From positions 1 through 43,031 of the forward strand of contig JAFTXM010000134.1 of NCBI GenBank assembly GCA_017465025.1: DNA of 43,031 bases. The letters are read 5' to 3'. The stretch comes from Oscillospiraceae bacterium (GTDB taxonomy: Bacteria; Bacillota; Clostridia; Oscillospirales; Oscillospiraceae). Below are positions 17,179 through 25,698 of this stretch, one piece after another. The notes beneath the pieces are model-generated. The model was not told the origin of the DNA, did no database searches, and was given only the letters and a program-made list of their open reading frames with translations. Position numbers and translations under genes: made by a program. Every line of letters begins with the position of its first letter. Positions within the stretch are counted from its first letter, which is position 1.

Positions 17179-18022
17179 CCTCGCTCACCCCCAGATATGC
17201 GTCGATAACACGCTGGTCATTGGACACCACGTCGGGTGTGCCGTCGCAGATAAGTTTGCCAAAGTCAATGGCATAGATCCTGTCGGAGAAGTTCATAACG
17301 AAATCCATATGGTGCTCAATGAGCAAGATGGAAAGGCCGTATTTCTCCTTGATCTGAACAACGAACTCGCCCAGTTCCTGAGTCTCCTGAGGGTTCATAC
17401 CGGCAGCAGGCTCGTCAAGAAGCAGCAGTTTGGGCTTTGTGGCAAGGGCTCTTGCAATCTCCAGACGGCGCTGGAGACCGTAGGGCAGGCTGGTAGCCAA
17501 ATCATCACGGTACTTGAGAAGGTCCTGCTCCGCCAGAAGTGCCTCTGTCTCCTCGGCCATCTGCCTATCTTCTGCCCTGGCAAGGCGAAGAGTGGCAGAA
17601 AATACATTCTGCTTTGCAAGCATATGCTTTGCTGTGAGAACATTTTCAAAAACAGTCATGCTCTTCCAGAGGCGGATATTCTGGAAGGTACGTGCGATGC
17701 CAAGCTTGGTTATAGTATCGGGAGTGGGATTGACGCTGTGGCGGTCGGCATAGAGTGCGGCATTTTCACCGGCGTAGATTTTCTTCATCTTGCCTTCCGG
17801 GTGTGCCACGACTATGGGCTTGCCCTCAAACTCCACGATACCGTTGGTGGGCTGATAAACGCCGGTGATGCAGTTGAAGGCTGTGGTCTTACCGGCACCG
17901 TTGGGGCCGATAAGTGCAACGATCTCACCGGGATTAACTTGCAGGGAGAGATTGTTGACCGCAACGACACCGCCAAACTGCATGGTCACATTTTCAAGGC
18001 GCAGAATGGGATTTTCAGACAT
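17171..18022 (-). CDS. livG: Branched-chain amino acid ABC transporter ATPase LivG
   Basis: This 283-residue ATPase has Walker A GPNGAGKTTAFN, signature LPYGLQRRLEIARAL and Walker B LLLLDEPAAGMNPQE. The LPYGxQRR signature and the insertion of about 30 residues between Walker A and the signature are typical of LivG. ATG 18022 (MSENPIL) is preferred because GGAGGTGA lies 5 nt upstream, in the end of livM. A frame open to 18073 would overlap livM by 59 nt. An 8-nt overlap with livF indicates coupled translation. Confidence 0.93.
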   Translation of the reverse strand: MSENPILRLENVTMQFGGVVAVNNLSLQVNPGEIVALIGPNGAGKTTAFNCITGVYQPTNGIVEFEGKPIVVAHPEGKMKKIYAGENAALYADRHSVNPTPDTITKLGIARTFQNIRLWKSMTVFENVLTAKHMLAKQNVFSATLRLARAEDRQMAEETEALLAEQDLLKYRDDLATSLPYGLQRRLEIARALATKPKLLLLDEPAAGMNPQETQELGEFVVQIKEKYGLSILLIEHHMDFVMNFSDRIYAIDFGKLICDGTPDVVSNDQRVIDAYLGVSEDE

Positions 18023-19163
18023 TGCCGTCACCTCCCGCGTTTTTCGGCGTTTTTTTGCCAAATAGCCTGTCAAAGAATTTTACTATTCCCTTCACGGAGA
18101 ATTCCCTGTCACCCATTATGCCCTTACTGAAGAAAAGGACAACTACCATGATGATAAGGGAAACAACTGCCATACGGAAACCGTTCTTGAAAACTCCGGG
18201 GGCGTGGATGCCGAGGAATGTACCGGAGTCCAAACCGCGCAGCAGCCATTCCATGCTGGCAATATACATAAAGCTTGTAATCACGGAGCCGGTGATGGAA
18301 CCAATACCGCCCATGACAACGACCAGAAGAATTTCATAGGTCATTGTGCTCTTGAAGGAGAGAGCCTGCAAAGTGCCCATGTACATGGCAAGCATACCGC
18401 CGCCAATACCGGCAAAGAAGGAACTGATAATAAAGGCCAAGCGCTTGTGCTTTGCAAGATTGATGCCCATTGCCTCGGCTGCAATCTCATCATCACGAAT
18501 TGCTTTGAAGGCACGTCCATAAGTGGAGTTTACCAAAAGCACAATCATAGCAATGAAAATACCAATGAGAACCACATAGCCGGTGGCAGATTTGAAATCA
18601 GGATAACTCTTGAGCAGGTTGGATCCATTGGTGAGAGGACCAAGATTGGGCCACTGGAAGAAAGCTCTGAGAATTTCTGCAAAGCCGAGAGTGGCAATAG
18701 CCAGATAGTCACTCTTGAGGCGGAGCACAGGCAAACCGATGAGGTAAGCAAAGAAAGCCGCCACAAGTCCGCCCAGAATAAGGGTGAGAATAATGCCCAT
18801 ATTGAGACCTATAGTCTCACCAAGAAACTCAGAGAAGAATTCCGGGATAGAAAACTGTATCCAGCCACCATCAAAATACTGATATACACCGGCGCGCTTT
18901 GCCACAGGGATACTAAAAATAGCATAGGTATAAGCGCCAAGGAGCATAAAACCTGCCTGTCCAAGAGAGAAAAGGCCGGTAAAGCCGTTCAAAAGATTCA
19001 TTGAAACAGCAACCAAAGCATAAACAGACGCCTTTTTAATTACCATGACAGCAATATGATAGCTGGGAAGGAAAAAATCTATAACTGTCATCACAGCCAG
19101 CAGGATTAATAGAAGTGCTATGCCGACGATGCTTTCCTTTCGTACGGAGTACTTATTTATCAT
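18015..19163 (-). CDS. livM: Branched-chain amino acid ABC transporter permease LivM
   Basis: The 382-residue permease has about ten membrane helices and the LivM signatures SLGQAGFMLLGAYTYA and the cytoplasmic coupling segment GRAFKAIRDDEIAAEAMGIN. An extra hydrophilic C-terminal tail of about 30 residues follows the last helix and contains the livG ribosome binding site. AAGGAGGT precedes the ATG. It pairs with LivH to form the membrane channel. The loop near residue 95 (KRAGVYQYFDGGWIQF) is longer than I expect for the minimal family. Confidence 0.93.
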   Translation of the reverse strand: MINKYSVRKESIVGIALLLILLAVMTVIDFFLPSYHIAVMVIKKASVYALVAVSMNLLNGFTGLFSLGQAGFMLLGAYTYAIFSIPVAKRAGVYQYFDGGWIQFSIPEFFSEFLGETIGLNMGIILTLILGGLVAAFFAYLIGLPVLRLKSDYLAIATLGFAEILRAFFQWPNLGPLTNGSNLLKSYPDFKSATGYVVLIGIFIAMIVLLVNSTYGRAFKAIRDDEIAAEAMGINLAKHKRLAFIISSFFAGIGGGMLAMYMGTLQALSFKSTMTYEILLVVVMGGIGSITGSVITSFMYIASMEWLLRGLDSGTFLGIHAPGVFKNGFRMAVVSLIIMVVVLFFSKGIMGDREFSVKGIVKFFDRLFGKKTPKNAGGDGNV

Positions 19164-19174
19164 CTCGCACCTCC

Positions 19175-20053
19175 TTAAACTTTATCGGTGACCTTCTCAC
19201 CGAAAAGGCCGGTGGGCTTGACGCAAAGGACAATGATCAGCAGTGCAAAGGTGAAAGCGTCAGAGAAGGTGGAGTAACCAAGGCCCTTTATCATTTCCTC
19301 GCAAAGGCCGATTATAAATGCACCAACAACGGCACCGGGGATTGAACCGATACCGCCGAAAACAGCTGCAATAAAGGCACGCAGACCGGGCAGAGAGCCG
19401 GAGGTAATAGCTACTGAGGGATAATTGGTGAAATAAAGAATAGATCCAACAGCAGCAAGAAAAGAACCAACTATAAATGTAAAGGAGATAACGGTATTTA
19501 TCTTAACTCCCATCAGCCTTGCCGTTTCAAAGTCTCTGGAGGCGGCACGCATGCCCATACCAATCTTGGTATTCTTAATGAAATAAACCAAGACAAAAAC
19601 AAGGAGTATGGTCAGCACCGGCGTAACGAGAGTAACACGCTTTGTTGTAGCCCCAAGTATGGTGATAGTTTCTGATACCCAAGGAATAGGATTGAGCACC
19701 GGCTTGGGAAGACCACCGGTGATATAGAATGCAAGATTCTGAATAAGATAACTCACGCCGATAGCGGAGATCATAAGACTCATTCTGGGAGCGCTTCTGA
19801 GAGGCTTATAAGCCACACGTTCAATGGCGAAACCAAGAACCACGGTGCATATAAGCACAATGGGGATAGAGACATAAAGAGGCATGGACGAGGTGGTATA
19901 GACCATTACAAGGCCGGCCACCATGAATACATCGCCGTGGGCGAAGTTTATGAGACGCAGAATACCGTAAACCAAAGTATAACCTATAGCAATAAGGGCA
20001 TACTGGCCACCGGCGGAAACGCCGTTAATTATGTAAGGAAGTAGAGCTTCCAT
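19175..20053 (-). CDS. livH: Branched-chain amino acid ABC transporter permease LivH
   Basis: The 292-residue permease begins with the LivH hallmark YIINGVSAGGQYALIAIGYTL and has the coupling segment GMGMRAASRDFETARLMGVK and about eight helices. GGAGGAAACCC lies directly before the ATG. It is the first permease gene after livK, 11 nt upstream of livM. The intergenic hairpin with livK probably lowers its transcript level relative to the binding protein. Confidence 0.95.
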   Translation of the reverse strand: MEALLPYIINGVSAGGQYALIAIGYTLVYGILRLINFAHGDVFMVAGLVMVYTTSSMPLYVSIPIVLICTVVLGFAIERVAYKPLRSAPRMSLMISAIGVSYLIQNLAFYITGGLPKPVLNPIPWVSETITILGATTKRVTLVTPVLTILLVFVLVYFIKNTKIGMGMRAASRDFETARLMGVKINTVISFTFIVGSFLAAVGSILYFTNYPSVAITSGSLPGLRAFIAAVFGGIGSIPGAVVGAFIIGLCEEMIKGLGYSTFSDAFTFALLIIVLCVKPTGLFGEKVTDKV

Positions 20054-20085
20054 GGGTTTCCTCCAATCATTTCTTAAAACATGCC

Positions 20086-20119
20086 AAGGCTTGGCGGCAT
20101 TTCGACGCCGCCAAGCCTT
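20086..20119 (-). terminator. livK-livH intergenic hairpin (attenuator or stabiliser)
   Basis: A perfect 13-bp GC-rich stem (20086-20098 with 20107-20119) has an 8-nt loop. On the minus strand it is followed by GGCATGTTTTAAG, a weak T-run. It lies between livK and livH in the same transcript, as expected for a partial terminator or 3' stabiliser that favours binding-protein expression. Confidence 0.55.
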
Positions 20120-20144
20120 CGGATAACTTTAGTGCAGAGAATTA

Positions 20145-21311
20145 TCAGTCAATGCCCTGAATCTTAACAAACTCCCAAACGCCCTCAGCGGTGTTGGCAG
20201 TCTTGATGTAAGCCTGGTCACGCTTTGCATCGCCGATCTCGTCAAACTCGATCAGACCGGAAACGCCTTCATAGCTGACACCGGGCAGAGCCTCGAGGAC
20301 CGCAGCGGGTTCGGTGGAGCCGGCGGCCTTGAGTGCCTCAAGAGCGACAAAGTATGCATCGTAGCCCATGACGGTGACTGCGGAGACCATGTCGTTGCCG
20401 CCGTTGTTGGTCAGAGCATCGGGATTGGCATTGATCCAAGCCTTGATGCCTTCGTCGAACTCAGGATTACCACCCTCCTGGTAGAAGGTAGTGATCTTAA
20501 CTTCAACATCCTTGCCGGTGGAGCTCTCAACAACCATGTTGTTGTCCCAAGTGTCGGAGCCCAGCAGCTGGCCTTCATAGCCCTGTGCGGAAGCAGCCTC
20601 GATAATCAGCTGAGCATAGTTGGTGGAGACAGGAGCAAAAATAACGCCGCAGCCTTCTTCCTTGGCTCTGTTGATGTAGGAAACAAAGTTAGAGGTTGCT
20701 TCGGGGAAAGTCTCACTTACAACTTTGCCACCGAGAGCTTCGAAGCTGTCAGTAAAGTAGTTTGCAAGACCGAGGTCATAGTCGGAACCAAGCATAGCCA
20801 GAGTCATGGCCTTCATGGTGCCTACTTCGTTGACAGCATAGTTTGCATGAACGGTGCCCTGGAAGGGATCCAGGAAGCAGATGCGGAAGTAAACCTCACA
20901 GTCAGAGGTGACCTGGGGGTTGGTGCAGGTAACACCGATGGCAGGAACGCCGGCTTCCTGGAAAACAGTGCCGCCAGCCATGGAGACGCCGGAGCCGTAG
21001 GAACCGAGAACTACGGAAACACCACGATTAATAAGCTCGGATGCAGCAGAAGGACCATTTTCAGCGTTGGTACGGTTATCAACTATCTCAAGCTGAACCT
21101 TATACTCCTTACCGCCTATCTCAACGGTGGGCTGAACAGAATTTGCATACTGCATGCCCAGAATTTCCTGCTTGCCGCCTGCGCCGTTATCACCGGTCTG
21201 GGGCTCGAAAACGCCTATTTTCACAACAGCTTCTCCGCTGTCTTTCTGGCCGCATGCGCTAAGTGCAAACACCATGACCAGAACAAGGACCAATGCGATG
21301 ATCTTCTTCAT
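20145..21311 (-). CDS. livK: Branched-chain amino acid ABC transporter substrate-binding lipoprotein
   Basis: The 388-residue product has a lipoprotein signal (MKKIIALVLVLVMVFALSAC, lipobox LSAC with Cys 20), then a periplasmic-binding-protein type I fold: KIGVFEPQTGDNGAGG, VVLGSYGSGVSMAGG and the hinge strands ending VEVKITTFYQEGG. It captures the substrate outside the membrane for LivHMGF. It could accept other amino acids or short amides; the sequence alone does not fix specificity. It is the first gene of the operon, with a promoter about 80 nt upstream and strong codon bias toward common codons, fitting high expression. Confidence 0.93.
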   Translation of the reverse strand: MKKIIALVLVLVMVFALSACGQKDSGEAVVKIGVFEPQTGDNGAGGKQEILGMQYANSVQPTVEIGGKEYKVQLEIVDNRTNAENGPSAASELINRGVSVVLGSYGSGVSMAGGTVFQEAGVPAIGVTCTNPQVTSDCEVYFRICFLDPFQGTVHANYAVNEVGTMKAMTLAMLGSDYDLGLANYFTDSFEALGGKVVSETFPEATSNFVSYINRAKEEGCGVIFAPVSTNYAQLIIEAASAQGYEGQLLGSDTWDNNMVVESSTGKDVEVKITTFYQEGGNPEFDEGIKAWINANPDALTNNGGNDMVSAVTVMGYDAYFVALEALKAAGSTEPAAVLEALPGVSYEGVSGLIEFDEIGDAKRDQAYIKTANTAEGVWEFVKIQGID

Positions 21312-21345
21312 TGTATTCCCTCCATAATTATTCGTCTTTTATTTT

Positions 21346-21366
21346 GTGTCCGTATATCGCGGACAC
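21346..21366 (-). promoter_or_regulatory. Inverted repeat in the liv leader
   Basis: GTGTCCG (21346-21352) and CGGACAC (21360-21366) flank 7 nt in the untranslated leader of livK, about 20 nt downstream of the expected transcription start. It could be an operator or a leader hairpin; nothing distinguishes these. Confidence 0.35.
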
Positions 21367-21390
21367 GTGTTTCTGAATGACGATAAAAAT

Positions 21391-21419
21391 ATTATGCACT
21401 ATAATTCGCTAAATTGCAA
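21391..21419 (-). promoter_or_regulatory. Promoter of the liv operon
   Basis: On the minus strand, TTGCAA (21414-21419), a 17-nt spacer and CATAAT (21391-21396). It lies in the 152-nt gap between tmcAL and livK, making the liv operon an independent unit. Confidence 0.6.
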
Positions 21420-21464
21420 TTATCGCTTACGCCCAAATTGGCCACAGTATTTTGTGTCATTTTA

Positions 21465-22670
21465 TCAATTTTTCACAATTTGTGGCCCTGTTCGCCAGTC
21501 CTGACCTGCTGTCCTGTGCTGATTTTGGCTATAGGAGAGCACATAAAGGTCGTGGGCCTTTGCGCCGACGGCGAACACTTCCGTGCAATCTGACGAAAGC
21601 TTGTTTATATGGGCAGCTTTTGTTATCAATGGAAGGGGTGAAACTGCTGTAATCTCTCTTAAAAGTTTGCAGCCTTTTTCATTGGCAGCAAGCACCCTTG
21701 CATAGGGTACTGCGTTCCGGTTCATCCCCTCTTTTATGCCGAGAGCTGCACAAAGGCAGGCCCTCCGCACCCGGGAAAGAGCGTATCTTCTGGTTTTGGC
21801 CCTTTCAAATACTTCATCCAGAGTGGCAGCAGACTGAACTGCTTCAAATATCCTTGCCCCCAGACCGCCGCCGGCATCAGCGCTTTCCTCAAAAGCTGAT
21901 TTATCCAGCATACGAAGTCTTGACAAAAGGGCAATTTCCATAAGGCTTTTGTCGGCAAGCTCCCTGCCCTGTCCCCTCTCAGCCTCGAACACTTTTTCCG
22001 CCCTTTCGGGGACAAGCCCCCTTATGCTCTCTCCCCTGCCCAGCATCTGCCTTATCTCACTTGCAGATTTGGGCCCATCCGTTCCGGCTGAGTCATGGGC
22101 GCTGCCGATGCGCTTTACTGTAAAAGGCTCAATGGGCAATTTCAGCTTTCTGATGGTCTTTAAATATTCCACGCCGAGGATATTATTGGGCATTTTAAGA
22201 TACTGCGCCAGCTCGCCGGACTTTTCGGCGACAGCAAGCTCTCTGGCTGCGGCAAAGGACAGCTCAGGCTGCGCTTTGAGCCTTTGCTTTACTATATAAT
22301 ATATTTGCTCATCCAGTAAAATATCTGCAAGCTGTTCAAGGGGCGCTGCGCTGCCAAGCTCGCTGCCGAAGCTCAGATGTGTAACACCGAGACTGCCCAG
22401 CAGTCCCACCGCCCCCTGCGCAAAGCCTTCAGCCGAAGAAATCGCCCAGGGCAAAGGCAGCTCCACCACAAGGTCCACACCGCTTCTGCAGGCGGCCTCG
22501 GCCCGGGCAAATTTCGAGTACATCGCCGCCTCGCCCCGCTGCACAAAATCGCCGGACATTACCGCCACTACCGGAGTATCACCAGGAAAATGCCGTTTTG
22601 TGCTGTCAAGCTGGTACAAATGCCCCAGATGAAAAGGATTATATTCTGCTACAATACCAATTATATCCAT
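21465..22670 (-). CDS. tmcAL: tRNA(Met) cytidine acetate ligase TmcAL
   Basis: The 401-residue protein (formerly YlbM) has a nucleotidyltransferase N-terminal domain with GIVAEYNPFHLGHLYQL, where FHxGH is the ATP-binding motif, followed by VMSGDFVQRGE and VVELPLPW. A helical C-terminal region of about 200 residues follows. TmcAL activates acetate with ATP and acetylates the wobble cytidine (ac4C34) of elongator tRNA-Met. AGGAG lies 8 nt before the ATG. It is divergent from ackA, which handles acetate and acetyl phosphate; this neighbourhood is common in Bacillota. Confidence 0.92.
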   Translation of the reverse strand: MDIIGIVAEYNPFHLGHLYQLDSTKRHFPGDTPVVAVMSGDFVQRGEAAMYSKFARAEAACRSGVDLVVELPLPWAISSAEGFAQGAVGLLGSLGVTHLSFGSELGSAAPLEQLADILLDEQIYYIVKQRLKAQPELSFAAARELAVAEKSGELAQYLKMPNNILGVEYLKTIRKLKLPIEPFTVKRIGSAHDSAGTDGPKSASEIRQMLGRGESIRGLVPERAEKVFEAERGQGRELADKSLMEIALLSRLRMLDKSAFEESADAGGGLGARIFEAVQSAATLDEVFERAKTRRYALSRVRRACLCAALGIKEGMNRNAVPYARVLAANEKGCKLLREITAVSPLPLITKAAHINKLSSDCTEVFAVGAKAHDLYVLSYSQNQHRTAGQDWRTGPQIVKN

Positions 22671-22699
22671 AAAATTTACTCCTGAGATATAAAAAAGGC

Positions 22700-22727
22700 T
22701 TGCGTTTTTTTCTAATTGTATTAGAAT
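22700..22727 (+). promoter_or_regulatory. Probable ackA promoter with palindrome over the -10
   Basis: TTGCGT (22700-22705), a 16-nt spacer and TAGAAT (22722-22727). The palindrome TCTAATTGTATTAGA (22711-22725) covers the spacer and most of the -10, a position suited to a repressor. Confidence 0.5.
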
Positions 22728-22739
22728 GTTGCTGGATGT

Positions 22740-22768
22740 ATTTTACTTAATCTTACGAGTATTTACAA
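22740..22768 (-). promoter_or_regulatory. Probable tmcAL promoter
   Basis: On the minus strand, TTGTAA (22763-22768), a 17-nt spacer and TAAAAT (22740-22745). The leader would run through the ackA promoter palindrome before reaching the ATG at 22670. Confidence 0.5.
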
Positions 22769-22785
22769 TAGAAAGGAACGGAAAA

Positions 22786-23982
22786 ATGAAAATTCTTGTT
22801 ATCAACGCAGGCAGCTCCTCTCTCAAGTATCAGCTTATTGATATGGAAAATGAGACTCTGCTTGCAAAGGGTCTTTGTGAGCGTATCGGTATTGACGGTC
22901 ATCTCAAGCACAGCCCTCTGGTTGGCGGCAAGCCCGTTTTCAATGAAGACCTGCCCATGCCCACCCACGCTGAGGCAATTGCAGCCGTTATTGACAAGCT
23001 CACCAGCGCAGAGTATGGCGTTGTGGCTTCCATGAAGGAGATCGACGCTGTGGGTCACCGCGTTGTTCACGGTGGTGAGAAGTTTGCCTGCTCCGTCAAA
23101 ATTGACGATGCAGTTATGGCAGCTCTGGACGAGTGCACTCCCTTTGCACCTCTCCACAACCCCGCAAACATCACCGGTATCAACGCCTGCAAGGCAGTTA
23201 TGGGCGATGTTCCCATGGTGGCAGTATTTGACACTGCATTCCACCAGACCATGCCCAGCAAGGCATACATGTACGCTGTTCCCTATGAATACTACGAAAA
23301 TGACGGTGTCCGCCGCTACGGCTTCCACGGCACCTCCCACCGCTACGTTTCCTCACGCTGCGCCGAGCTCATGGGCAAGCCCATCGAAGAGCTGAAGATC
23401 ATCTCCTGCCACCTGGGCAACGGTTCTTCTCTGGCAGCAATCAAGAACGGCAAGTGCGTTGACACATCCATGGGCTTCACTCCCCTGGTCGGTCTCCCCA
23501 TGGGTACCCGCTGCGGCGACCTTGACCCCGGCGTTATGCAGTACCTGATGGCAAAGTACGACATGGACATCGACAAGATGCTCAATATTCTGAACAAGAA
23601 GTCCGGCGTGCAGGGCATTTCCGGCATCTCCTCCGACTTCCGTGATCTGGAAAAGGGCGCTACCGAAGGTAACGAGCGCGCAAAGCTGGCTCTTGAGATG
23701 TTCTCCTACTGGGTTGCAAAGGTTGCAGGCTCTTACGCTGCCGCAATGAACGGCGTTGACGCCATCATCTTCACCGCCGGTGTTGGCGAGAACGGCCCCG
23801 ACACACGCAAGGCAGTTCTGGATTACCTTGCATTCCTGGGCATTGAGGTCGATGCTGCTGCCAACGCAAAGCGCGGCGAGGATATCATGATTTCCACCGC
23901 CGACTCCAAGGTCAAGGCCTTCGTCATCCCCACCAACGAAGAGCTGGTCATCGCCCGTGACACCGCCGAGATCGTCGGCTGA
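22786..23982 (+). CDS. ackA: Acetate kinase
   Basis: This 398-residue enzyme converts acetyl phosphate and ADP to acetate and ATP, the energy-yielding end of acetate fermentation. It shows all family motifs: [62 protein letters not shown] and [23 protein letters not shown] 22786 follows AAAGGAACGG. Codon use is strongly biased to a few C-ending codons, typical of a very highly expressed gene and clearly different from its neighbours. No pta gene is adjacent. Confidence 0.97.
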   Translation: MKILVINAGSSSLKYQLIDMENETLLAKGLCERIGIDGHLKHSPLVGGKPVFNEDLPMPTHAEAIAAVIDKLTSAEYGVVASMKEIDAVGHRVVHGGEKFACSVKIDDAVMAALDECTPFAPLHNPANITGINACKAVMGDVPMVAVFDTAFHQTMPSKAYMYAVPYEYYENDGVRRYGFHGTSHRYVSSRCAELMGKPIEELKIISCHLGNGSSLAAIKNGKCVDTSMGFTPLVGLPMGTRCGDLDPGVMQYLMAKYDMDIDKMLNILNKKSGVQGISGISSDFRDLEKGATEGNERAKLALEMFSYWVAKVAGSYAAAMNGVDAIIFTAGVGENGPDTRKAVLDYLAFLGIEVDAAANAKRGEDIMISTADSKVKAFVIPTNEELVIARDTAEIVG

Positions 23983-24007
23983 GTTTCAGGGAAAACAAAA
24001 TAACAAT

Positions 24008-24039
24008 CACCCCAATTTCTGTGTGCGGAAATTGGGGTG
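24008..24039 (+). terminator. Hairpin after ackA
   Basis: A perfect 12-bp stem (24008-24019 with 24028-24039) has an 8-nt loop and is followed by CTCTTATG. The T-run is poor, so read-through into the channel gene 30 nt downstream is likely. Confidence 0.55.
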
Positions 24040-24070
24040 CTCTTATGAATATCAAAGGGACTTTAATAAA

Positions 24071-25330
24071 ATGGACTTTGAGAGATATAAGAAGACCGCT
24101 AAAAGCTACGCGGCATATGTGTTGATTTTTATAAAATGGCTGAACATCGGGCTGCTGCTTGGTGTTTTAGGCGGGCTTGTGGGTACCGCTTTTTGTTACA
24201 GTATCGGTTTTGTGACAGGGCTGCGGGAGGCAAATCCTCTTCTTGTGTGGTTTTTGCCGCTTGGCGGCCTTATTATAGTATTTCTTTATAAGAAATGCGG
24301 CCTGCACCCTACGGATACCAACGGCGTGCTGCTGGCAGTTCACACGCCCGCCAGCATTTCCCCCTCCACAGGGCCGCTGATTTTTGCAGGCTCCACCATC
24401 ACCCATCTTTTCGGCGGTTCCGCCGGGCGTGAGGGCGCGGCCTTGCAGCTGGGCGGAGTGCTGGGCTGGCACACGGCGCATCTTCTCCGCCAGCCGGAAA
24501 AGGACACCCATGTTGTTGTGATGACCGGCATGAGCGCAGTGTTCGCCGCACTTTTCGGCACACCTATCACGGCTGCCATCTTTGCGATGGAAGTTGCCAG
24601 CGTTGGTATACTGCACTTTTCCGCTATAGTTCCATGCCTGACATCCTCTCTTGTGGCTTCTCATCTCGCTCTCGCCCTCGGCGTAACGCCGGAGAGCTTT
24701 CCTCTTGCAGTGCTTCCCCATGTGGGTACGGGCAACGTGGCAGGCGCTATGCTGGTTGCCGTTTTCTGTGCCGTACTGAGCATGATATTCTGCATCGGGC
24801 TTAAAAAGGGGCATAAATACGCCAAGAAATTATTCCCAAGCAGCTATGTGCGCATAGCCGTTGCAGGCATTACAATAAGTCTTCTTACCTGGCTTTTGGG
24901 CACAAACGATTATAACGGTGCGGGCATGCACATAGTGGGGCACGCGATACAGGGTCACGCCCGGCCGGAAGCATTTATACTCAAAATTATTTTCACTGTA
25001 ATAACCATGAGCTGCGGCTACAAAGGCGGCGAGATAGTCCCGGCAATGTTCATAGGCGCAACGGCAGGCTGCGTCATCGGAGAGCTTCTGGGTCTGCCTG
25101 TCGGACTTGGGGCTGCAGTAGGGCTTGTATCTATGTTCTGCGGCTCTCTCAACTGTCCTATCAGCGCGATCTTTCTGGGGCTTGAAATTTTCGGTGCGGA
25201 CAACCTGCATTTCTTCGCCATTGCCGCAGCGGTAAGCTATGTACTTTCCGGCAACTTCGGACTGTACTCAGAGCAGAAGATAATGTACTCCAAGATACAC
25301 CCCGAATTCATAAACAAATATGCGGACTAA
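24071..25330 (+). CDS. ClC-family anion channel or antiporter, possibly fluoride type
   Basis: The 419-residue membrane protein belongs to the ClC family. The gating-glutamate motif is THLFGGSAGREGAALQLGG, and the second selectivity segment is CGYKGGEIVPAMFIGATAG. The usual chloride GSGIP motif is replaced by a region around TDTNGVLLAVHTPAS. The GGSAGREG and KGGExxP patterns resemble the fluoride-exporting CLC-F clade more than the classic chloride antiporters; this is from memory of the family and is not certain. No regulatory CBS domains follow. ATG 24071 has AAAGGG upstream. No crcB-type riboswitch is visible before it, and it is probably expressed from ackA read-through. Confidence 0.8.
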   Translation: MDFERYKKTAKSYAAYVLIFIKWLNIGLLLGVLGGLVGTAFCYSIGFVTGLREANPLLVWFLPLGGLIIVFLYKKCGLHPTDTNGVLLAVHTPASISPSTGPLIFAGSTITHLFGGSAGREGAALQLGGVLGWHTAHLLRQPEKDTHVVVMTGMSAVFAALFGTPITAAIFAMEVASVGILHFSAIVPCLTSSLVASHLALALGVTPESFPLAVLPHVGTGNVAGAMLVAVFCAVLSMIFCIGLKKGHKYAKKLFPSSYVRIAVAGITISLLTWLLGTNDYNGAGMHIVGHAIQGHARPEAFILKIIFTVITMSCGYKGGEIVPAMFIGATAGCVIGELLGLPVGLGAAVGLVSMFCGSLNCPISAIFLGLEIFGADNLHFFAIAAAVSYVLSGNFGLYSEQKIMYSKIHPEFINKYAD

Positions 25331-25366
25331 AAAACAGCACCGGAATTAAAACCGGTGCTGTTTTTT
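25329..25366. terminator. Bidirectional terminator between convergent genes
   Basis: A perfect 15-bp stem (25329-25343 with 25352-25366) begins with six A and ends with six T, so it works on both strands. It ends the ClC gene on plus and the small-protein gene on minus. Confidence 0.85.
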
Positions 25367-25620
25367 CAGTCGAGAAGCTTGCCCAGCTTGGAGAGGCCGG
25401 GGATCTTGTCCTTATCCAGAAGGTCATCCAGATCAAAATTATCCAGATCCAGCTTGGCCTTTACAATTTTGACAATGGAATTTACCTTTTCATCCGGCAG
25501 GTCAATGCCCAGAACGTCCTCAATGGCCTTGGCGGGATTTCTGTCAAATTTGGCTTCGAACTTGTCATCGTCTTTCATTATCTCGATAAGTCTTTTGGCA
25601 ATATCCCTGATGTTGTCCAT
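25366..25620 (-). CDS. Small acidic protein of unknown function (84 aa)
   Basis: I recognise the pattern only loosely: a helical N-terminus, KFDRNPAKAIEDVLGIDLP, then DEKVNSIVKIVKAKL and an Asp/Leu-rich tail ending GKLLD. Similar short proteins with NPxKAIExxLGxDLP occur in Clostridia and can look like leader peptides of the Nif11/NHLP type, but no modification enzyme is nearby. AAGGAG lies 7 nt before the ATG, and a TATAATATAAT block at about -40 suggests its own promoter. The gene is followed directly by a strong terminator. It is small, well defined and likely real. Confidence 0.7.
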   Translation of the reverse strand: MDNIRDIAKRLIEIMKDDDKFEAKFDRNPAKAIEDVLGIDLPDEKVNSIVKIVKAKLDLDNFDLDDLLDKDKIPGLSKLGKLLD

Positions 25621-25698
25621 AATACAGCTCCTTTAAAAAAGTTTTTTCGAATACCGTAATTATATTATACAACATTTCCCCCAAAATACCATAGCAAT

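Noticed and set aside
23983..24070. Fluoride (crcB) riboswitch before the ClC gene
   Set aside because: The segment is mostly the ackA hairpin, and no conserved crcB core is visible.
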